Shown in pieces: positions 38,601-60,900 of a stretch of DNA of 64,000 nucleotides. A program made the position numbers and the translations under genes. The DNA lies in assembly GCA_028564705.1 (NCBI GenBank), contig JAPXFQ010002824.1:1020501-1084500 (forward strand), in the 5' to 3' direction. The DNA comes from Apricaphanius iberus. Taxonomy: Eukaryota > Chordata > Actinopteri > Cyprinodontiformes > Aphaniidae. Below the pieces are notes generated by a model. The model saw nothing but the letters and a program-made list of their open reading frames with translations, did no database searches and was not told the DNA's origin. Position 1 is the first letter of the stretch. Each line of letters starts with the position of its first letter.

Positions 38601-39441
38601 ATTTTCATTTAAGCTTAAAAGGGAGATGTTAAGTTTCAATTGACGCCACCCTGTGGCATGGGTTGATAATTGCAACATACATGAATAAATCTAGAAATCG
38701 AAGAAATCACCGAGATCTGTCGGATAAAAACTTCCTCACTCTAAATGAAATTATATTTTCCAGGCATCACAGCAGAAGTCAGGATGAAAGGCTCAACAAA
38801 TGTAGGTTCCTCTCTCATATTCCCTGAGGCTGCACATCTTTTTAAGCACAATTTTTCAGCTTTTGCAGGATATCAGGAGAACAAGTACCTTGTGACCCCC
38901 ACAGCAGCACAGCTGGCTTAAGGTGGCCATAGAGGGCTGCAGTTCAGGAATTGCCTGGAGCATCAAACAGCTCGACTCCCGTCTCATCCTCCCACTGCTT
39001 TGTAGACCGACGGCCCACACCGAGCATTAATCCGTGCACCCCAGGTGCACAGCCGAACTCTTGTTACCCCCCCCCCACCACCACCTCACTCCGAGCTGAC
39101 CTTTCTATTTCAGGGCTCCTGTAATTAGAAAGCAAAGCTCTCTTTGTTTATGTTTAATGTTTCCACGCAACCCTCTGCAGGAAAATCTGAAGGTTGCATG
39201 GAGGTCTGTCTCTAGTACCGAGCCCCACGGCTGAAAAATAATATTTCCTTTTTTTGAAGTCTGATTGATGTTTAACAGATATTTATGGTTCTAGGACATG
39301 AAGCTGAGTCTGAGAAAAATAAAAGTAAACCCCGATGGTTTGATAGATTCTATATTAACCTTGAATGTCTAACAGATTGTGACGCTGTCTGTTTTTTTTA
39401 TTTTTCAGGAGTTTCCTTGGCTCACACGCTCCAACCTTTAA
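29644..39441 (+). CDS. hacl1: HACL1, peroxisomal 2-hydroxyacyl-CoA lyase (17 coding exons)
   Basis: Exons: 29644-29694, 29831-29935, 30035-30075, 30166-30246, 33000-33072, 33146-33223, 33298-33392, 33485-33597, 33743-33878, 34841-34946, 35105-35188, 35259-35360, 35449-35603, 36656-36814, 36918-37025, 37119-37305, 39409-39441. The total is 1707 nt or 568 residues (human about 578), with all phases consistent. This thiamine-diphosphate enzyme splits 2-hydroxyacyl-CoA into formyl-CoA and a shortened aldehyde in peroxisomal alpha-oxidation, for example of phytanate. Visible marks: the N-terminal TPP domain with the conserved Glu in MRNEQA (E50), [19 protein letters not shown] in the middle domain, and the C-terminal TPP/Mg motif from GDS (444-446) to NNN (471-473). 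The protein ends RSNL, a divergent type-1 peroxisomal signal (human SNM). Intron 4 (2.75 kb) holds nested LINE, TIR and Tc1 insertions. Intron 16 holds a Tc1 copy split by a SINE, which isolates the tiny last exon carrying the targeting signal. Donor 2 (GTACTT) is weak. Confidence 0.95.
30285..32562 (-). mobile_element. L2-like LINE remnant (reverse transcriptase), interrupted by a TIR element
   Basis: Read on the minus strand, 32562 down to 32240 gives reverse-transcriptase wording ([19 protein letters not shown], then YADYTQLY), and 31060 down to about 30780 continues with [21 protein letters not shown] and [15 protein letters not shown], the typical C-terminal part. The 3' end near 30285 has the common fish ATTTTATTTAT tail sequence. 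The two halves are separated by the insert at 31062-32239. The open frame is decayed (for example YADY in place of YADD), so the copy is dead. It sits in HACL1 intron 4. Confidence 0.8.
31062..32239. mobile_element. TIR element inserted into the LINE
   Basis: Its ends, GGGATCTCGTTTATAAA and the reverse complement of TTTATAAATGGGACCCC, form inverted termini, and CAGG on both sides may be a target duplication. The interior carries further repeat-like material (31333-31400 resembles a fish SINE/LINE tail). The part starting at 32239 and read on the minus strand matches 63845-64000 closely, in the same LINE context. No transposase is apparent. Confidence 0.6.
32575..32950 (+). mobile_element. Tc1-like transposase remnant
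   Basis: The wording ACATGGTAGTGGCAGCATCA at about 32618 and the closing TATTGACTCAGGGAGGCTGAAT near 32920 are hallmarks of a common fish Tc1-like family. The middle is deleted and frames are broken. It lies in HACL1 intron 4, close behind the 5'-truncated LINE and just before exon 5. Confidence 0.65.
34194..34214. repeat. Poly-C tract (21 C)
   Basis: A homopolymer in HACL1 intron 9. It is a likely site of assembly error or length variation. Confidence 0.9.
36177..36385 (+). mobile_element. SINE-like repeat with tRNA-type A box
   Basis: CTGTGGCGCAGTTGGTTGCAC opens a block that continues with GTTTGCATGCTCTCCCTGTGC and CTCCCACAGTCCAAAAATATG, a dispersed repeat common in fish genomes, and ends in a GATGGATGG tail. 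TGGCGCAGTTGG fits a pol III A box. It lies in HACL1 intron 13. Confidence 0.6.
37376..38443 (+). mobile_element. Tc1-like element in HACL1 intron 16, split by a SINE
   Basis: The left terminus contains CAAAAGTATTCACACTTGAA and the right end GGGTATGAATTATTTTGCCAGG, the inverted Tc1 ends. Between them are transposase fragments such as AGAGCTACAATGAAATGG (about 37937) and GATGTGCAAAGCTGGTAGAG (38158). A SINE-like block interrupts it at 37706-37892, so the Tc1 copy is older than the SINE. The frame is destroyed. Confidence 0.65.
37706..37892 (+). mobile_element. tRNA-derived SINE-like insertion
   Basis: GGCGACTGTGGCTCAGTAGG provides an A-box-like head, followed by GTGAGTGCGAATGGGTGAAT and GTAAAGCACTTTTAGTGGTC and a tail with CACTATATACATTCAGTCCA, an arrangement of a frequent fish SINE. 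It interrupts the Tc1-like element in HACL1 intron 16. Confidence 0.6.
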
Positions 39442-39752
39442 GACTCAAACCTTTGTCCAGAACATCGTCTGATGATCAGAGATGGGTTTTCTTCTGGAAG
39501 CTTTAAAACACGAAACTGCAATAATTTTATTGTTTCTATGAAATGATTGTTTTATGATTCTTACTACGTTTTAGGAGCTAGCAACTTCTCACAGTTCATA
39601 CAGTTAAATGTTTTTCTTAATAATACATTTGTATTTTCTTCTGAAAAGAAGCTGTATGACCTGTCAACATAATTAATTTTCAAACTGTTTAATAGACAAA
39701 ACCATTAACCTAAATTGACATGTGGTATTACTGATGATTGTCTAAACAAACC

Positions 39753-39758
39753 AATAAA
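39753..39758 (+). terminator. HACL1 poly(A) signal (AATAAA)
   Basis: A canonical hexamer 312 bases after the HACL1 stop codon, the first good AATAAA downstream. It would give a short 3' UTR. Confidence 0.5.
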
Positions 39759-41479
39759 ACCAAATGAGGGAATTAGAGATCTTAACTATTGATTTATGAG
39801 TTCAACTTCATTCTGAATATGATGGTAGGCTATATAATCCACATAATAAAATGCAATTATGAAATTGCTACATGTTTACACTCCATACCATTTCTATTGT
39901 ATTGATAGGCAAGCCTGATCATATTAAAATAATTAATAAATGTACTGTGAGTTTAAGGGAAATATAAAACCGAGATGTTTTAAAGAAAAAACCTTTATTT
40001 CTACCCTAAATTTGGATGAATTCTTTTGAAGCTTTCACACTGACACAATGGCTTCTTTTAAGTGTCTGTATCAGACAAAAGATTTACAGACTTTTGTTTT
40101 TGTCATTCCCAAATCTCTCAGATCAAAGATAATTATTTGACAAAGATTACCTGAGTAATTACAAAATGCACTTTAAAATAATTTGTGAAATATGTAAAAA
40201 TAGAATTTCCCCCTTTATTTAAATGACGATTTAGTTTAAAGGTTCGGTTCCACTCATCTACGAGGTCAAAAGAACCCTGAACAAAACTTAATAACCTACA
40301 GGCCTCCATTCAGTTAAGATCCATGTTCATGATTTAACAAAAAGAAGCTGACTGGGTAGAAAGATCACAAAGGCTTGTCTCACATTTAGCAACAAACATC
40401 TTGATCACCCTCAAAGACTTATTAAAATGTCATGTGGACTGAGAACTCAGAAGTGGAATTTTGTGGAAGGTGTGTGTTGCTTGACATCTGACACGAAACT
40501 AAGACAGTATGTCAGAAAAAGAGTGAAATGTGGTGGTATTGGGATTGTCTGGGGGTTCTGTACTGCTTCTGAAACTAGATTTGCCATATTTGATGCTCTC
40601 GAGCAGAAGAACCCCAAATAGGATCTCCAGCAAATGTTTTGTGGCTTTACGCTCAGGCACACATTAAAAAGACTGAAGCATTGGAGTGGCCTAGTCAAAG
40701 TAAGGATTTAAAGCCGATTGGTAAGCAGTGACATGACTATGACCAGGTAATTAATGCTCAGAAACCCTTCAGTGTGAGTCAAAACATTTCTGCATAGCTG
40801 AATGGCAAAGGATTCCTCCACTGCGATGTAAATAAAATCACTGCCAGTTATAGTTAAGGCGGGACAGTGGCTGTTTCTGCCAAGGGTGGAACAACACGAT
40901 TTTAAGTTTAGGGGGCAGTTCTCTTTTTACAAGGGGCCAGGTTGGTTTGGAAAGTTTTCCCCTCTAATTTATAACAATATCATTAAAAAAAAATTGGTTT
41001 TGTATTTATTTTTTTGGTACTCAACTTTGATGACTTGAAACATATAATTGTGAGTTAAAATGATAAACAGTAGGAATCTGCAAGGAGGCAAATATTTTTC
41101 ACAGAAATCTGCGCTTTAGGCAGTTATTAGTCCTAGCAGATGGGGGGGGGGGGGGGGTGGGGGCTGTTTGCTGCACATGTGAATGGTGCGTCCTCATTCC
41201 TGGATTTTTTTAACCTAAACTAATTCTGATTTCATATGATTAAATTGGGGAATATTTTAAACAGTTCTCAAAAATAAATAGCCATGGTTTCTAACTGAGG
41301 TCATAAATTAATACTTTCACCTTCTGTTCTATTTATAGTAAAGCAAATTGTAGGTTTGTCTTTATTGAGACTCCCTCAGACGAGTGGAAACAACAATAAG
41401 ACCCCCTACAGTAGTAGAGATCTAATATTGGCACTGATGGCAGCTGGTGTGCTGTCTCCTGTAATTTTAGAGCACACTG
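39759..41479. other. HACL1-COLQ intergenic region
   Basis: No exon is recognised. Most of the interval is a Tc1-like remnant (about 40070-41104). A G16 run lies at 41142-41157. The part after 41160 leads into the COLQ 5' region and probably holds its promoter, but I see no certain core element. Confidence 0.5.
40070..41104 (+). mobile_element. Tc1-like transposon remnant
   Basis: The right part reads GGGCAGTTCTCTTTTTACAAGGGGCCAGG and ends near AGGAGGCAAATATTTTTCACAG, matching a common fish Tc1-like 3' end. The left part (CAAAGATTACCTGAGTAATTAC at 40141) is in the inverse sense. Between them lies a decayed transposase frame with KCGGIGIVWG in place of the usual GGSVMVWG-type motif. It is non-functional. 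Confidence 0.6.
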
Positions 41480-41658
41480 ATGCGGAGGAAAGATTTAATG
41501 GGCATTGGTCAGAGTGCTCTCTTGTCAAGGCGTAAGGGAAACCAACAGAACGAGCTAGCAGAGAGGGAGGGGAGAGAGGGTGAGGAGCTGAGGGAGAAAG
41601 GCAGAGTTTCAGGGCTGCTGTGGCTCAGACGTAAAGTCGGGCAACTATCTGTGGCAGC

Positions 41659-41662
<4 letters not shown>
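41480..41662 (+). other. Upstream ORF overlapping the COLQ start codon
   Basis: A 60-codon ATG-initiated frame, rich in Arg, Lys and Glu, ends with a TGA at 41660-41662. This overlaps the COLQ ATG (41659-41661) as ATGA. I do not recognise the peptide. It matters only if the COLQ mRNA begins upstream of 41480, which the sequence alone does not show. Confidence 0.3.
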
Positions 41663-52355
<10,693 letters not shown>

Positions 52356-54073
52356 GGAGGAGTCTGGATTGTCCAGCCGGATCCTTTGTGTGATGCTGCT
52401 TGACACGTGATAGGACTATTTTCATGCAAACAATGACAAAAAGAAAAATGCTCTGAAAAAGCAAAAGACTCTGAAGGAAAAGGCAACAAATGTTTCTACA
52501 GTGAAAAGAACAAAAAAGGCTGACATATGTACAAATGCACACTTAATTCATCTGTTTTTCTGCGGAGCTGCGTCCCTGTGATGAAGGCAAAAATCTGCAC
52601 ATCGGAAACATGCAGAACAGCTGCACTTTGTCTTAATAAGCAGGACTTCGACAGGCCACGCTGAACTGAAACAAAACCTTCTGAATGCAACAGCTGTGGG
52701 ACGGCCATGCAGGCTCGATTAAGAGACACTGGCGTGTATTCCAGAAATGCAGCAAGTGGAACAGAAGTTCATTTATCCTGACCCGATTACTGTTACAAAA
52801 AACACACACAAAAAAATAGGAAAGACGAAGTGGGACAAGCAAAGACCTGCTGTAGGGTGAATGACAGCAAACAGCTCTTGCATGAAGCTGAGCTAAGACC
52901 ATACTTAACTTATGACAACATTAGTAACACATTTGGTCTCCAACACTTCAAGGCCACTGGACCCACCCTGCTGTTTTCTACGTTGTCAAAACGGGACACT
53001 TAATTGTTGTATTTTGTTTGTTCGTTTTTTTACTGTACGTTCTCAGTATCAAGGTATTCTGGATATTCAAACAAGACTGTTTCTGTGAACACGGATGATT
53101 CACAAGGTCCAAAAACCTCCAAAAGGCTGACTTAGTTTCAGTATACATCAAAACTTAACAGGTACTCTCAGTCTGGGGAAAATTTCAGAAATCCAAAAAC
53201 ATACTCAGGAACAGGTGTAGCTCCATACATGCCTCACTATGTTTCCTGTTTAGAAAATGTCTCTTACTGTACGCTTACACACACAGGTAACTCAAACAAA
53301 ACATTTGCAAATACACAATATGCATCCTTGCAAAATCAAGTTCCTCCCCTGTGCTTCAAAGCAAAAACAAAAGATGTGAAGGCTTGAAACTGTTATTACT
53401 CTTAATTTTCCTCATTGCACAGAACCAACTGGACTTATCTGTAGCTGCTAAAAGGGGGAGGAATTAAAAAATTCCTGTCTGTTCTAAGGTCATTACTGTA
53501 TCTACTCTAATACCTCTTTATCCAGTTTGTCTTATAAAGCAACAGAGAAACTCATCAGTAACCTTAACTGCGTAGATGTAGTCGACCGTGTGCTCAAAAT
53601 AACTGTGCCGATATAAGCTGACATTTTCCATAAGCTACTGTTTGAGTCGCAGTGCCAAGGACGACATTTTCCGAGCTCAGACTGTTAATGCATCATGTCC
53701 GCATGCATAACAACATGAAATCCATCAGTTTCAACAAGCAATGTTTTGTTTGTCACCCTCTGCATTCATCGGCATGGCAGGTGTCTTAAAGGAGCGCCCC
53801 TGTCCTAAGTGTAGCTTTTTACTGTACGTATGACGGACCTTATTTGATTAACTGTGCCATGAACTAAGATGAACTACTGTTAGAAAACTGTGCTGTGATT
53901 GTTGTGTCTGTGTGTGATTCTCTGTATGCACAACAATGCTGGAACACGCATGTGGTAACGTACTGTACCATTAGGCTTTGTAAAGTTCTTATTATGCACT
54001 GTGACTGGGATTCATGTTGTTTTTTTGTTCTGATTTTTATAGTAGTTGTGTAAACCTTTGAAAAAATAATAAA
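52356..54073 (+). terminator. COLQ 3' UTR candidate with AATAAA at 54068-54073
   Basis: After the COLQ stop there is 1.7 kb without a coding exon. It ends at the first strong AATAAA (54068-54073), preceded by a T-rich stretch. The 3' UTR length is an inference from this signal alone. Confidence 0.4.
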
Positions 54074-55317
54074 AGAATTCAAATTATCCTGTGATTGATG
54101 AACTGATGGAGATGCTATTGGCATTTCAGCGCCAAAATAACGTGTTAAATGAATATGTTACACGAAAATGTTAACATTTTTGTGAGAAACACACATGTAG
54201 GGGCCTTTTCGGCTCCAGAGGGGAAGCCCTTCAATGAGCCTCACCCGTGGTGCCGGTGCCCACCGCTTAACTGCATTTAAGGGCAACAGGGTTGTGTGGT
54301 TCACATGTCCCACCCCTAGTAATCAGTAATAAATCAACCAGGCTAGCCAATCAGAGAAATGAAATTTTGATATAGGAATCCTTTAGAGACCTTTGAGTGA
54401 CATGTCTGTGGTTTTCATCAATGATGCAAAAACCAACGGCTATGTCTAAATAAAATCAAGGCCTGAGATTGTAGAGGCAGAAAAAAATAACCATCTAGTA
54501 AATGTGTGAGCTTTTATACAGACTTGTATGCAAAACACTTTGATTGAAGCAGTTTATAAATAAAAAATAAAATAAATTTCATGTTAACAATAAGGGAATA
54601 AAGTCTCACATGGATACTCTTCATTACAGGTTATTCAGACATGAAAATCGTAACCGTTTACTTAAATCAGTAAACATGTAATGTTAACTCAGTTTTCAAC
54701 TGTTTTGGAAGCTCTAAAGATAGGTTTCTAGCTTTTCGAGTTGAGTCTCAATAAACTTCCTCAGAGTGAAGTCCGCACCCAGAGACCAGCTCAAAGCTAT
54801 TAAAGTTGAAAACGGGCAGCTGGCCAGAATTGCAGCCGAGATGCTTGAGACTGCTTGTAAGTGTATTAACATGCTGCTTTCCTTTCCCAAATCTAATAAA
54901 GTCAATTTGTCCACAAAGATGCCAGAGTAAAAGCTTACCTTAGCATACTTATCCCATCTTGTGCAATCCCTCTGACCTGGCCAATCACATTTATTCCCAC
55001 AGACAAATAGCACTGAAAGGTTCCCAAACAGATTCCTGTTGACTATATAATAAGACAATGTCTGTGTGGTTCTTAGACATTTCTAAAAGAAAAAAGAAAA
55101 GTTTACATACCGCTTTTGAAGCACAAAATTATTTCACGTTTGACTTTCTTAAGATTCTGAAGGGTGATCTCAAAGCTGAAATAAGGAATGACAGCAGATG
55201 GCATTTCGAGGTCACAGAGTCTACACAAGAGATGCAATCTACAATCAAACTGATTGGTTGATATCTTTCCTGCCATCATAAACAATAAACAGAAACTGAA
55301 TGTGTGTAAGAGCAACT

Positions 55318-55660
55318 AATGTTTGCTGTAATGTGTGGTGGAGGATCTATGATCCCGCGGGCCTCTTTCTCTTCCAAAGAGTGGGGAAAACGTGTTGGGC
55401 CACAAAGCATTACAGACATTACATTATTATTTTAAAATAATATCTGGTGAAAACGGAAAATGTGTTGTCATGTTGCAACAGGATGATAATCTAAAATGTG
55501 GTCAAATGGACGTAAACGACTCACAATGCATAAAATCAGTTTCCTGTTTTCTGTGGCTATCTTATTCCGACCTTCAGTAAATCCTACATTAAGGTACATG
55601 ATGAACTGAACAGATCAGAAGATAAGTTAGGACCCAGGACTTACACTGTTCTACAGAGAT
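55318..55660 (+). mobile_element. Tc1-like transposase fragment
   Basis: The wording GTGGTGGAGGATCTATGATC followed by TTTCTCTTCCAAAGAGTGGGG and CAACAGGATGATAATCTAAAA is the Tc1 transposase catalytic segment of another fish family. It is interrupted by stops and frameshifts. Confidence 0.6.
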
Positions 55661-56199
55661 TGAGCAAAGAGGAATGAATGGTCAAAGATTTATCTTTCTG
55701 CATTCTCCAACTTTCTGTGACATTATACGAGATTAAATGTTACCCCATAGGCAAAAGTGAGGTTCTTTCAAAGCAATAATAGTAAAGGTTCTAAAATCTG
55801 ACACCTGTCAATTGTTTAAGAATTACTTTGAATTTCTTCCACAGTGACTAAATATACTAAGATTCAATGATACTGTAGGAAAAGGTATTTCAAACTTTTT
55901 TTTTTTTTTTACGTCTTTATCAATAGAGCAACAAAGGTTTGAACAATCTAGGGATTGTTAATGTGAGCACACTCCAGATACTACTACTTTAATAAGATTG
56001 AAGGTGCATAAATGTGTGCTTTTAACAATATCTATTTCTCGTATGTTTAAAGAATCAATCAAAGGAATATAATTTAATTACAATTTATTAGACGTAAATT
56101 AATTACTTTTCTTTTAGGATTTCAGTAAAGTCACTTTGCTTGACTTATTAAACTATGAATTGCACAGTATTCACTTCAGAAAGAAATCCACCGGTTGTT

Positions 56200-56600
56200 T
56201 CTTTTAAAGTCTTTGAATGGTCTTGCTCCACCTTCTTAGTCTGACCTTTTAACACTTCATGTCCCAACTAGATCCATGAGATCTAGCAATCAGAACCGTC
56301 CTAGAACCCTTAAGTCTCATGGAGATAGAGTTAGGGCACTTTCTGTAGCAGGCTACAGACTATGGAATGGTCTTCCTGCTACCATTAGGGGTGCTTAGAT
56401 TGAATAATTTTAAGGCAATCTTAAAAACCCATTTTTAAAAGATGGCTTTTTACTAAAAGTATATTAAGTATTTCGTCACACTGTTTAATATTTTGAAATT
56501 TTCAGTTGTTTTTGTGGCATTGTTTTTAATTCGTCTTCCCTACTTTGTAAAGCACTTTGGTCAGAATTTGATGTTGTAAATGTGCCACATAATAACTTTA
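56200..56600 (+). mobile_element. L2-like LINE C-terminal fragment
   Basis: The translated plus strand gives KSLNGLAPPS-like wording, then NRPRTLKSHGDR, VAGYRLWNGLPATIRG and FKAILKTHF (with frame changes), the usual 3' end of the LINE ORF2. A 3' tail with AAAGCACTTTGGTCAG follows. It is 5'-truncated. Confidence 0.65.
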
Positions 56601-57435
56601 AAATTGACAATCTTACACCAACATTTAACTTAAGTTCTCTTTTACCATGACTGAGCCTCAAGCTAACCAAAGCCAGCACTGAACTATATACACTCTTATC
56701 TTTTGCCAGCATTTGAAAGTTTATGTGTGAACAGACATAAAGTAATGCACACATCCACTAGCCCCACTCCTCTAAGTGCTGGAGCAAAAGGAGGCAAGAT
56801 GGAGAAAAAAAAACAAACACATGATATGAAATTACAGCCAGCTTTCAATAGACACAAGAGAGAAAGAAAGGTTTAGTAACTGTCTTAGTTTATTTGGCTA
56901 AATTCAAGCATTTGGCTCGTCTTCATCCATGATGGCACCGGTGTTGCTTTAAAAAAGAAAAAAAAAAGAAAAAACTATCAAACATGCACAATGAATACAT
57001 TCACCCAGAGGATTTACACAATTCAGACACAAGGAAAAATGTGATCTATTACACCATAAATATTTCAAATGCATCCTATGCATAGGCTTGTATCAACATA
57101 AACATTTCTCTCATTCTACTAACTGTTAGTAGTACTACTACTAACAATTCATTCTTGTGTTATGTCACTGAATAGGCAGCAGAGGCTAAAGCATCCCCTT
57201 TTTGGTCCCAGTAAACTCTTAAAGTGGCTCACAATGAGACGCAAGATGAAACAAATATGATAAAAAAATTGTTTTAGGGAAATAATTTACATTAAATATG
57301 ATTTACACAAAAATGTTCACAGCTAGTGTAAAAAACAAACAAAAAGAAAGCTAACATGATGCAATTGGGTCAGTCTTGTAAACCACTATCAAATACTGGA
57401 GACTTACAAAGAGTTCTTGTAACACTATGACTTTG

Positions 57436-57441
57436 TTTATT
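57436..57441 (-). terminator. Possible PLEKHA8 poly(A) signal
   Basis: TTTATT on the plus strand reads AATAAA on the minus strand, about 0.5 kb past the PLEKHA8 stop. Other copies exist farther on (56889), so the choice is a guess. Confidence 0.25.
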
Positions 57442-57944
57442 TTGCCATGAGTGCTTTGTGCTAGTACATGGTATCTGCCTGTTCCAGGAGGATAAATAAA
57501 AGCGTTTGAGAGTGTTAAAAACAAGCTTCCAGCTAAAATTCTGAAAATAAATACAATGGAGTTATACACCTTAAAATGAAAAGAATTATAAAATGCCACA
57601 ACACAATAATAGGATAAAAAAAAAAGAATCAGGAGCAAATGGCACCATGTACAAATATGGCTGGATTATGCATAACAGGGAGTAAAACCCTTTCTTTCTC
57701 CATCTATGGTCCTTTAAACCAGTTCTGGAATATTAATTTCTTCAGTTGTTACTTTTTGCTTTGGACAAGCCCTTTGTTGCTTTTTTAATCTCTTCAAAGT
57801 AGACTTCAAATACCACTGAATGACCTCCGATTGCCATGACAAACGCTCCCAGCACAGTCTGGCACTGTCCTTTCAGCAATCCATCCCTGCGCTGACCACC
57901 AGAGAGGCTCCATCGCTCCTGGAGGTCTGATAATACGTCAGGTT

Positions 57945-60900
57945 TCACACCACCTCATCAGACTCTAGGTTGTATTGTTCATAGAGCTCGTCCAGAATGG
58001 CCAGCTGCTTCTCCATGGCTGGAAGGTACACTCCCAGGTCCCTGTGCATGCTGCTGGTGAAGTCGCTCCTCAGCTCGTCACCCTCTCTCGACACCAAGGC
58101 GGCGGTGAAACTCTGGTAGGTTGGGGCAGCTCGCAGCGCCAACTGGGGGGAGGGAAAGCAGTGACTTAGCTGTCAGGCTTCCAGACGAGGCCCCCTTTTT
58201 CAAACTGGAGTGTTGATGGGTACGCAGAGTTCCAATACATCTTGCAGTACTGCAACAGTACTTTCAATACAATTTCAATAAAATGTTGAATTTATGAGCA
58301 AATAAACAGAGAAACAGATGGATAGATCTGTTTATCCGTGCATACAAAAATGGATTGATTGATGGATAGAGTGATTAATAATGGACACTAGAGAATAAAA
58401 GACAGATGGATGGACAGAACCCCTATCAATCAATGCATTTTACCAACAGACAGATGCATAAAGTAGTGATTATGGCTGTATGGATGGATAGATGACAAGG
58501 AACAGACAAACAGAAGGATGGACAAGACAGTGATAGACGGACAGAGACAAGCAGGAAAATAGATGGATAAACAAAAGGATGAAGAACAGATCACATGGAA
58601 GATTGTAACTGCATTTTCATATTCTTCAGTGATTGGCTATATTACAGTAGGTGCCGAGTCGTCCCGATTTTTACCAAAGTACCTCCTAGTTACATTTGAC
58701 TGTAATTGTGGAATAATTAAAACCTCAGTAGCAGTGCAAACTAAACATTTCTTAAGTTGTTTTCATTTGGTTCAACATTTCCAGAAATGTCAGGACATTA
58801 TCAAATTCCTCTGCTACTCTGGTATTTATGCAAAAATACAGAGCAAATGCGATAGCATGACAATGGAGGGCAGCATTTCTTTATACTCTACAAAGTAATG
58901 CTGCATTCACACCACACAGTTTGTCTGCGTCAGGCAACGTACCCAATGCATGAAGTTTGACACATGTATTTTGAGGGTTCCAACCCTTTTCTGAGCAAAA
59001 AAGAAAGCGTGGGCGGGGCTTCTGAACTATGACGGGTCATATCGAGAGAGTGGCTTGGGTTTATTTGCTAGATAAAGCTAGACAACGTCGACAACGGGTG
59101 CAGCAGCGTCCATTCTTCAGATGCGTTCTGAGTTTGGAGAGTTTAACAATTTGCTGCAGGAGCTCCTTATGGATGAGGTCCGCTTTCAGCACTACTTCCG
59201 TCTGTCCCGCACTTAATTTTACGACCTCCTGGGCAGCATCGGAGCTCAAATCTCCTACCAGGACGCCAACTACAGGTGCTCTGTTTCTCCTTTGGAGCGC
59301 CTGTCCATCTGTCTTCGGTAAATGTTATTTCTGAATTTCTAAATCTCTGTTTGCTGAAAATGTTTTCACTCGTCCCACGATTCATTCAAGATACGTGTAG
59401 TGGCATCACTACAGTGAGACGCTCTGATTGGTTGACGCAATGCGTCAAGTGCGTAAAGTCTGTAAAAAGTTCAGGTAGTTGCTTGTGTTTGCTACGTTGC
59501 CGCTTGCAACGCAAGTAACGCTAAAAAAATTGACGGAGACAACGCACCGCACAGACTCTGACTAGACTTTACATGTAATCTTGCCGCAACTGACGCTGGC
59601 ATTTGGGGCGGTGTGAACGCACCAAAAGTGTTTTGCTTTTTACTTTTATCTGAAATAATAAATTGAAGCTGCCCTTTAATTCTCTTTAAGATTTTGATTT
59701 CATTGGATTTACAACAATAATGGTCATGTTTATTGATGAAATTAGTCATATAAAAAGTTGAGTTACTTGCAAAAAATATATTCCAGTTTTTTAAATTTCA
59801 ACACTAAAGGCAAAATATCAGATCGGGACTGGAAATCCGATCATATTTAAGGTTAAAAGATCAGGTCAGAGGCCTAAAATGCTGATCAGGAAATCCCTAA
59901 TAATAGACAAACAAATTGCAGATGTATAATGAAAAGTTAGATAATATGGACAGAAGGCTAGAAGGCCAGATTAATCGTGAAAAAAAATGTGTGGATGAAT
60001 GGACAAGGGGCAAAAGAACGGGAAGGTTTTAAATAATAGAAGGGTGGAAATAGGGCATAAAGTTTAAGAAAAATCTAAAAATGTTCTATTCTCTACCAAT
60101 ACTGACCCAGATTCCTGAACATACTTGATTCTTTTCAGAAAGTGTGGGACCCCAATGTGTAAAATATACTTACAGCAAAAACACCACGCACCACCCATCC
60201 ATGGTACTGCCTGAGAGTTTTCCCATAAGCATTATCTAAACAAAATAAAAACGCATAATTAAAGAAAACCATAAAACTGACAGCAAACAGATAAAGTTCT
60301 ATATTTTTAAAAAATCTTTGTAAATGTGTGTCTTGAAACCACAGTCCCAGACTTACTCAGTGCTGCCTGGATGTCTTTTTCTCCCGCATTGATCTCTGAT
60401 AGAAACTCCTTGAGGAACTTGACGCCTCGTCTGAGCCACAGCAGAGCCTCAGTTGCAGAGTTGCGCACCTTGGCGACATTTGTCTGCACTTCATGCAGGA
60501 CAATAGACTGAAGAGTGGGGAAGCTGTCAGGGTCGGACATCAGCTTCTGCTGAATTTTCTACAGAAACAAGGAAAAAGTTGTGCAGCCTTTAATCTGAAA
60601 GGGATGCAATCTAAACTTATTTATTCAAGTATTTTCTCTAACTAAAAGGGTAAAAATTTACATTCATAAAATATTAAAAGGAAAAGCAAGAATATTAAGA
60701 AGAAAAGTACAAAAGTACACCAAAATATCATTACCTTTTGTTACATTACACATTTACTCACTGAATTATCTTGTCATAATATTTAAAAGCGTGTAAAGAG
60801 CAGATCAAAGTTTACACCAAAATTTAAACAGCAAATCTCTACCTTGGTAAATCAGTGTAAAACAATATTTTACATTTACAACTGAACATGAACTTACCTT

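Larger units (their letters stand above)
54074..57435. other. COLQ-PLEKHA8 convergent intergenic region
   Basis: The two genes point toward each other here. I see a Tc1-like fragment (about 55318-55660), an L2-like C-terminal fragment (about 56200-56470) and no confident gene. A 114-codon minus-strand frame (54714-55058) does not resemble a protein I know. Confidence 0.5.

Noticed and set aside
54714..55058. 114-codon minus-strand frame; also a short plus-strand open stretch near 54765-54857 ending at a GTAAGT
   Set aside because: Neither strand gives a product I recognise, and no partner exon with matching phase is visible. Left as unexplained sequence.
59029..59334. 101-codon plus-strand open frame
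   Set aside because: It is the wrong frame over the Harbinger-like transposase fragment; the real similarity is in another frame with an internal stop.
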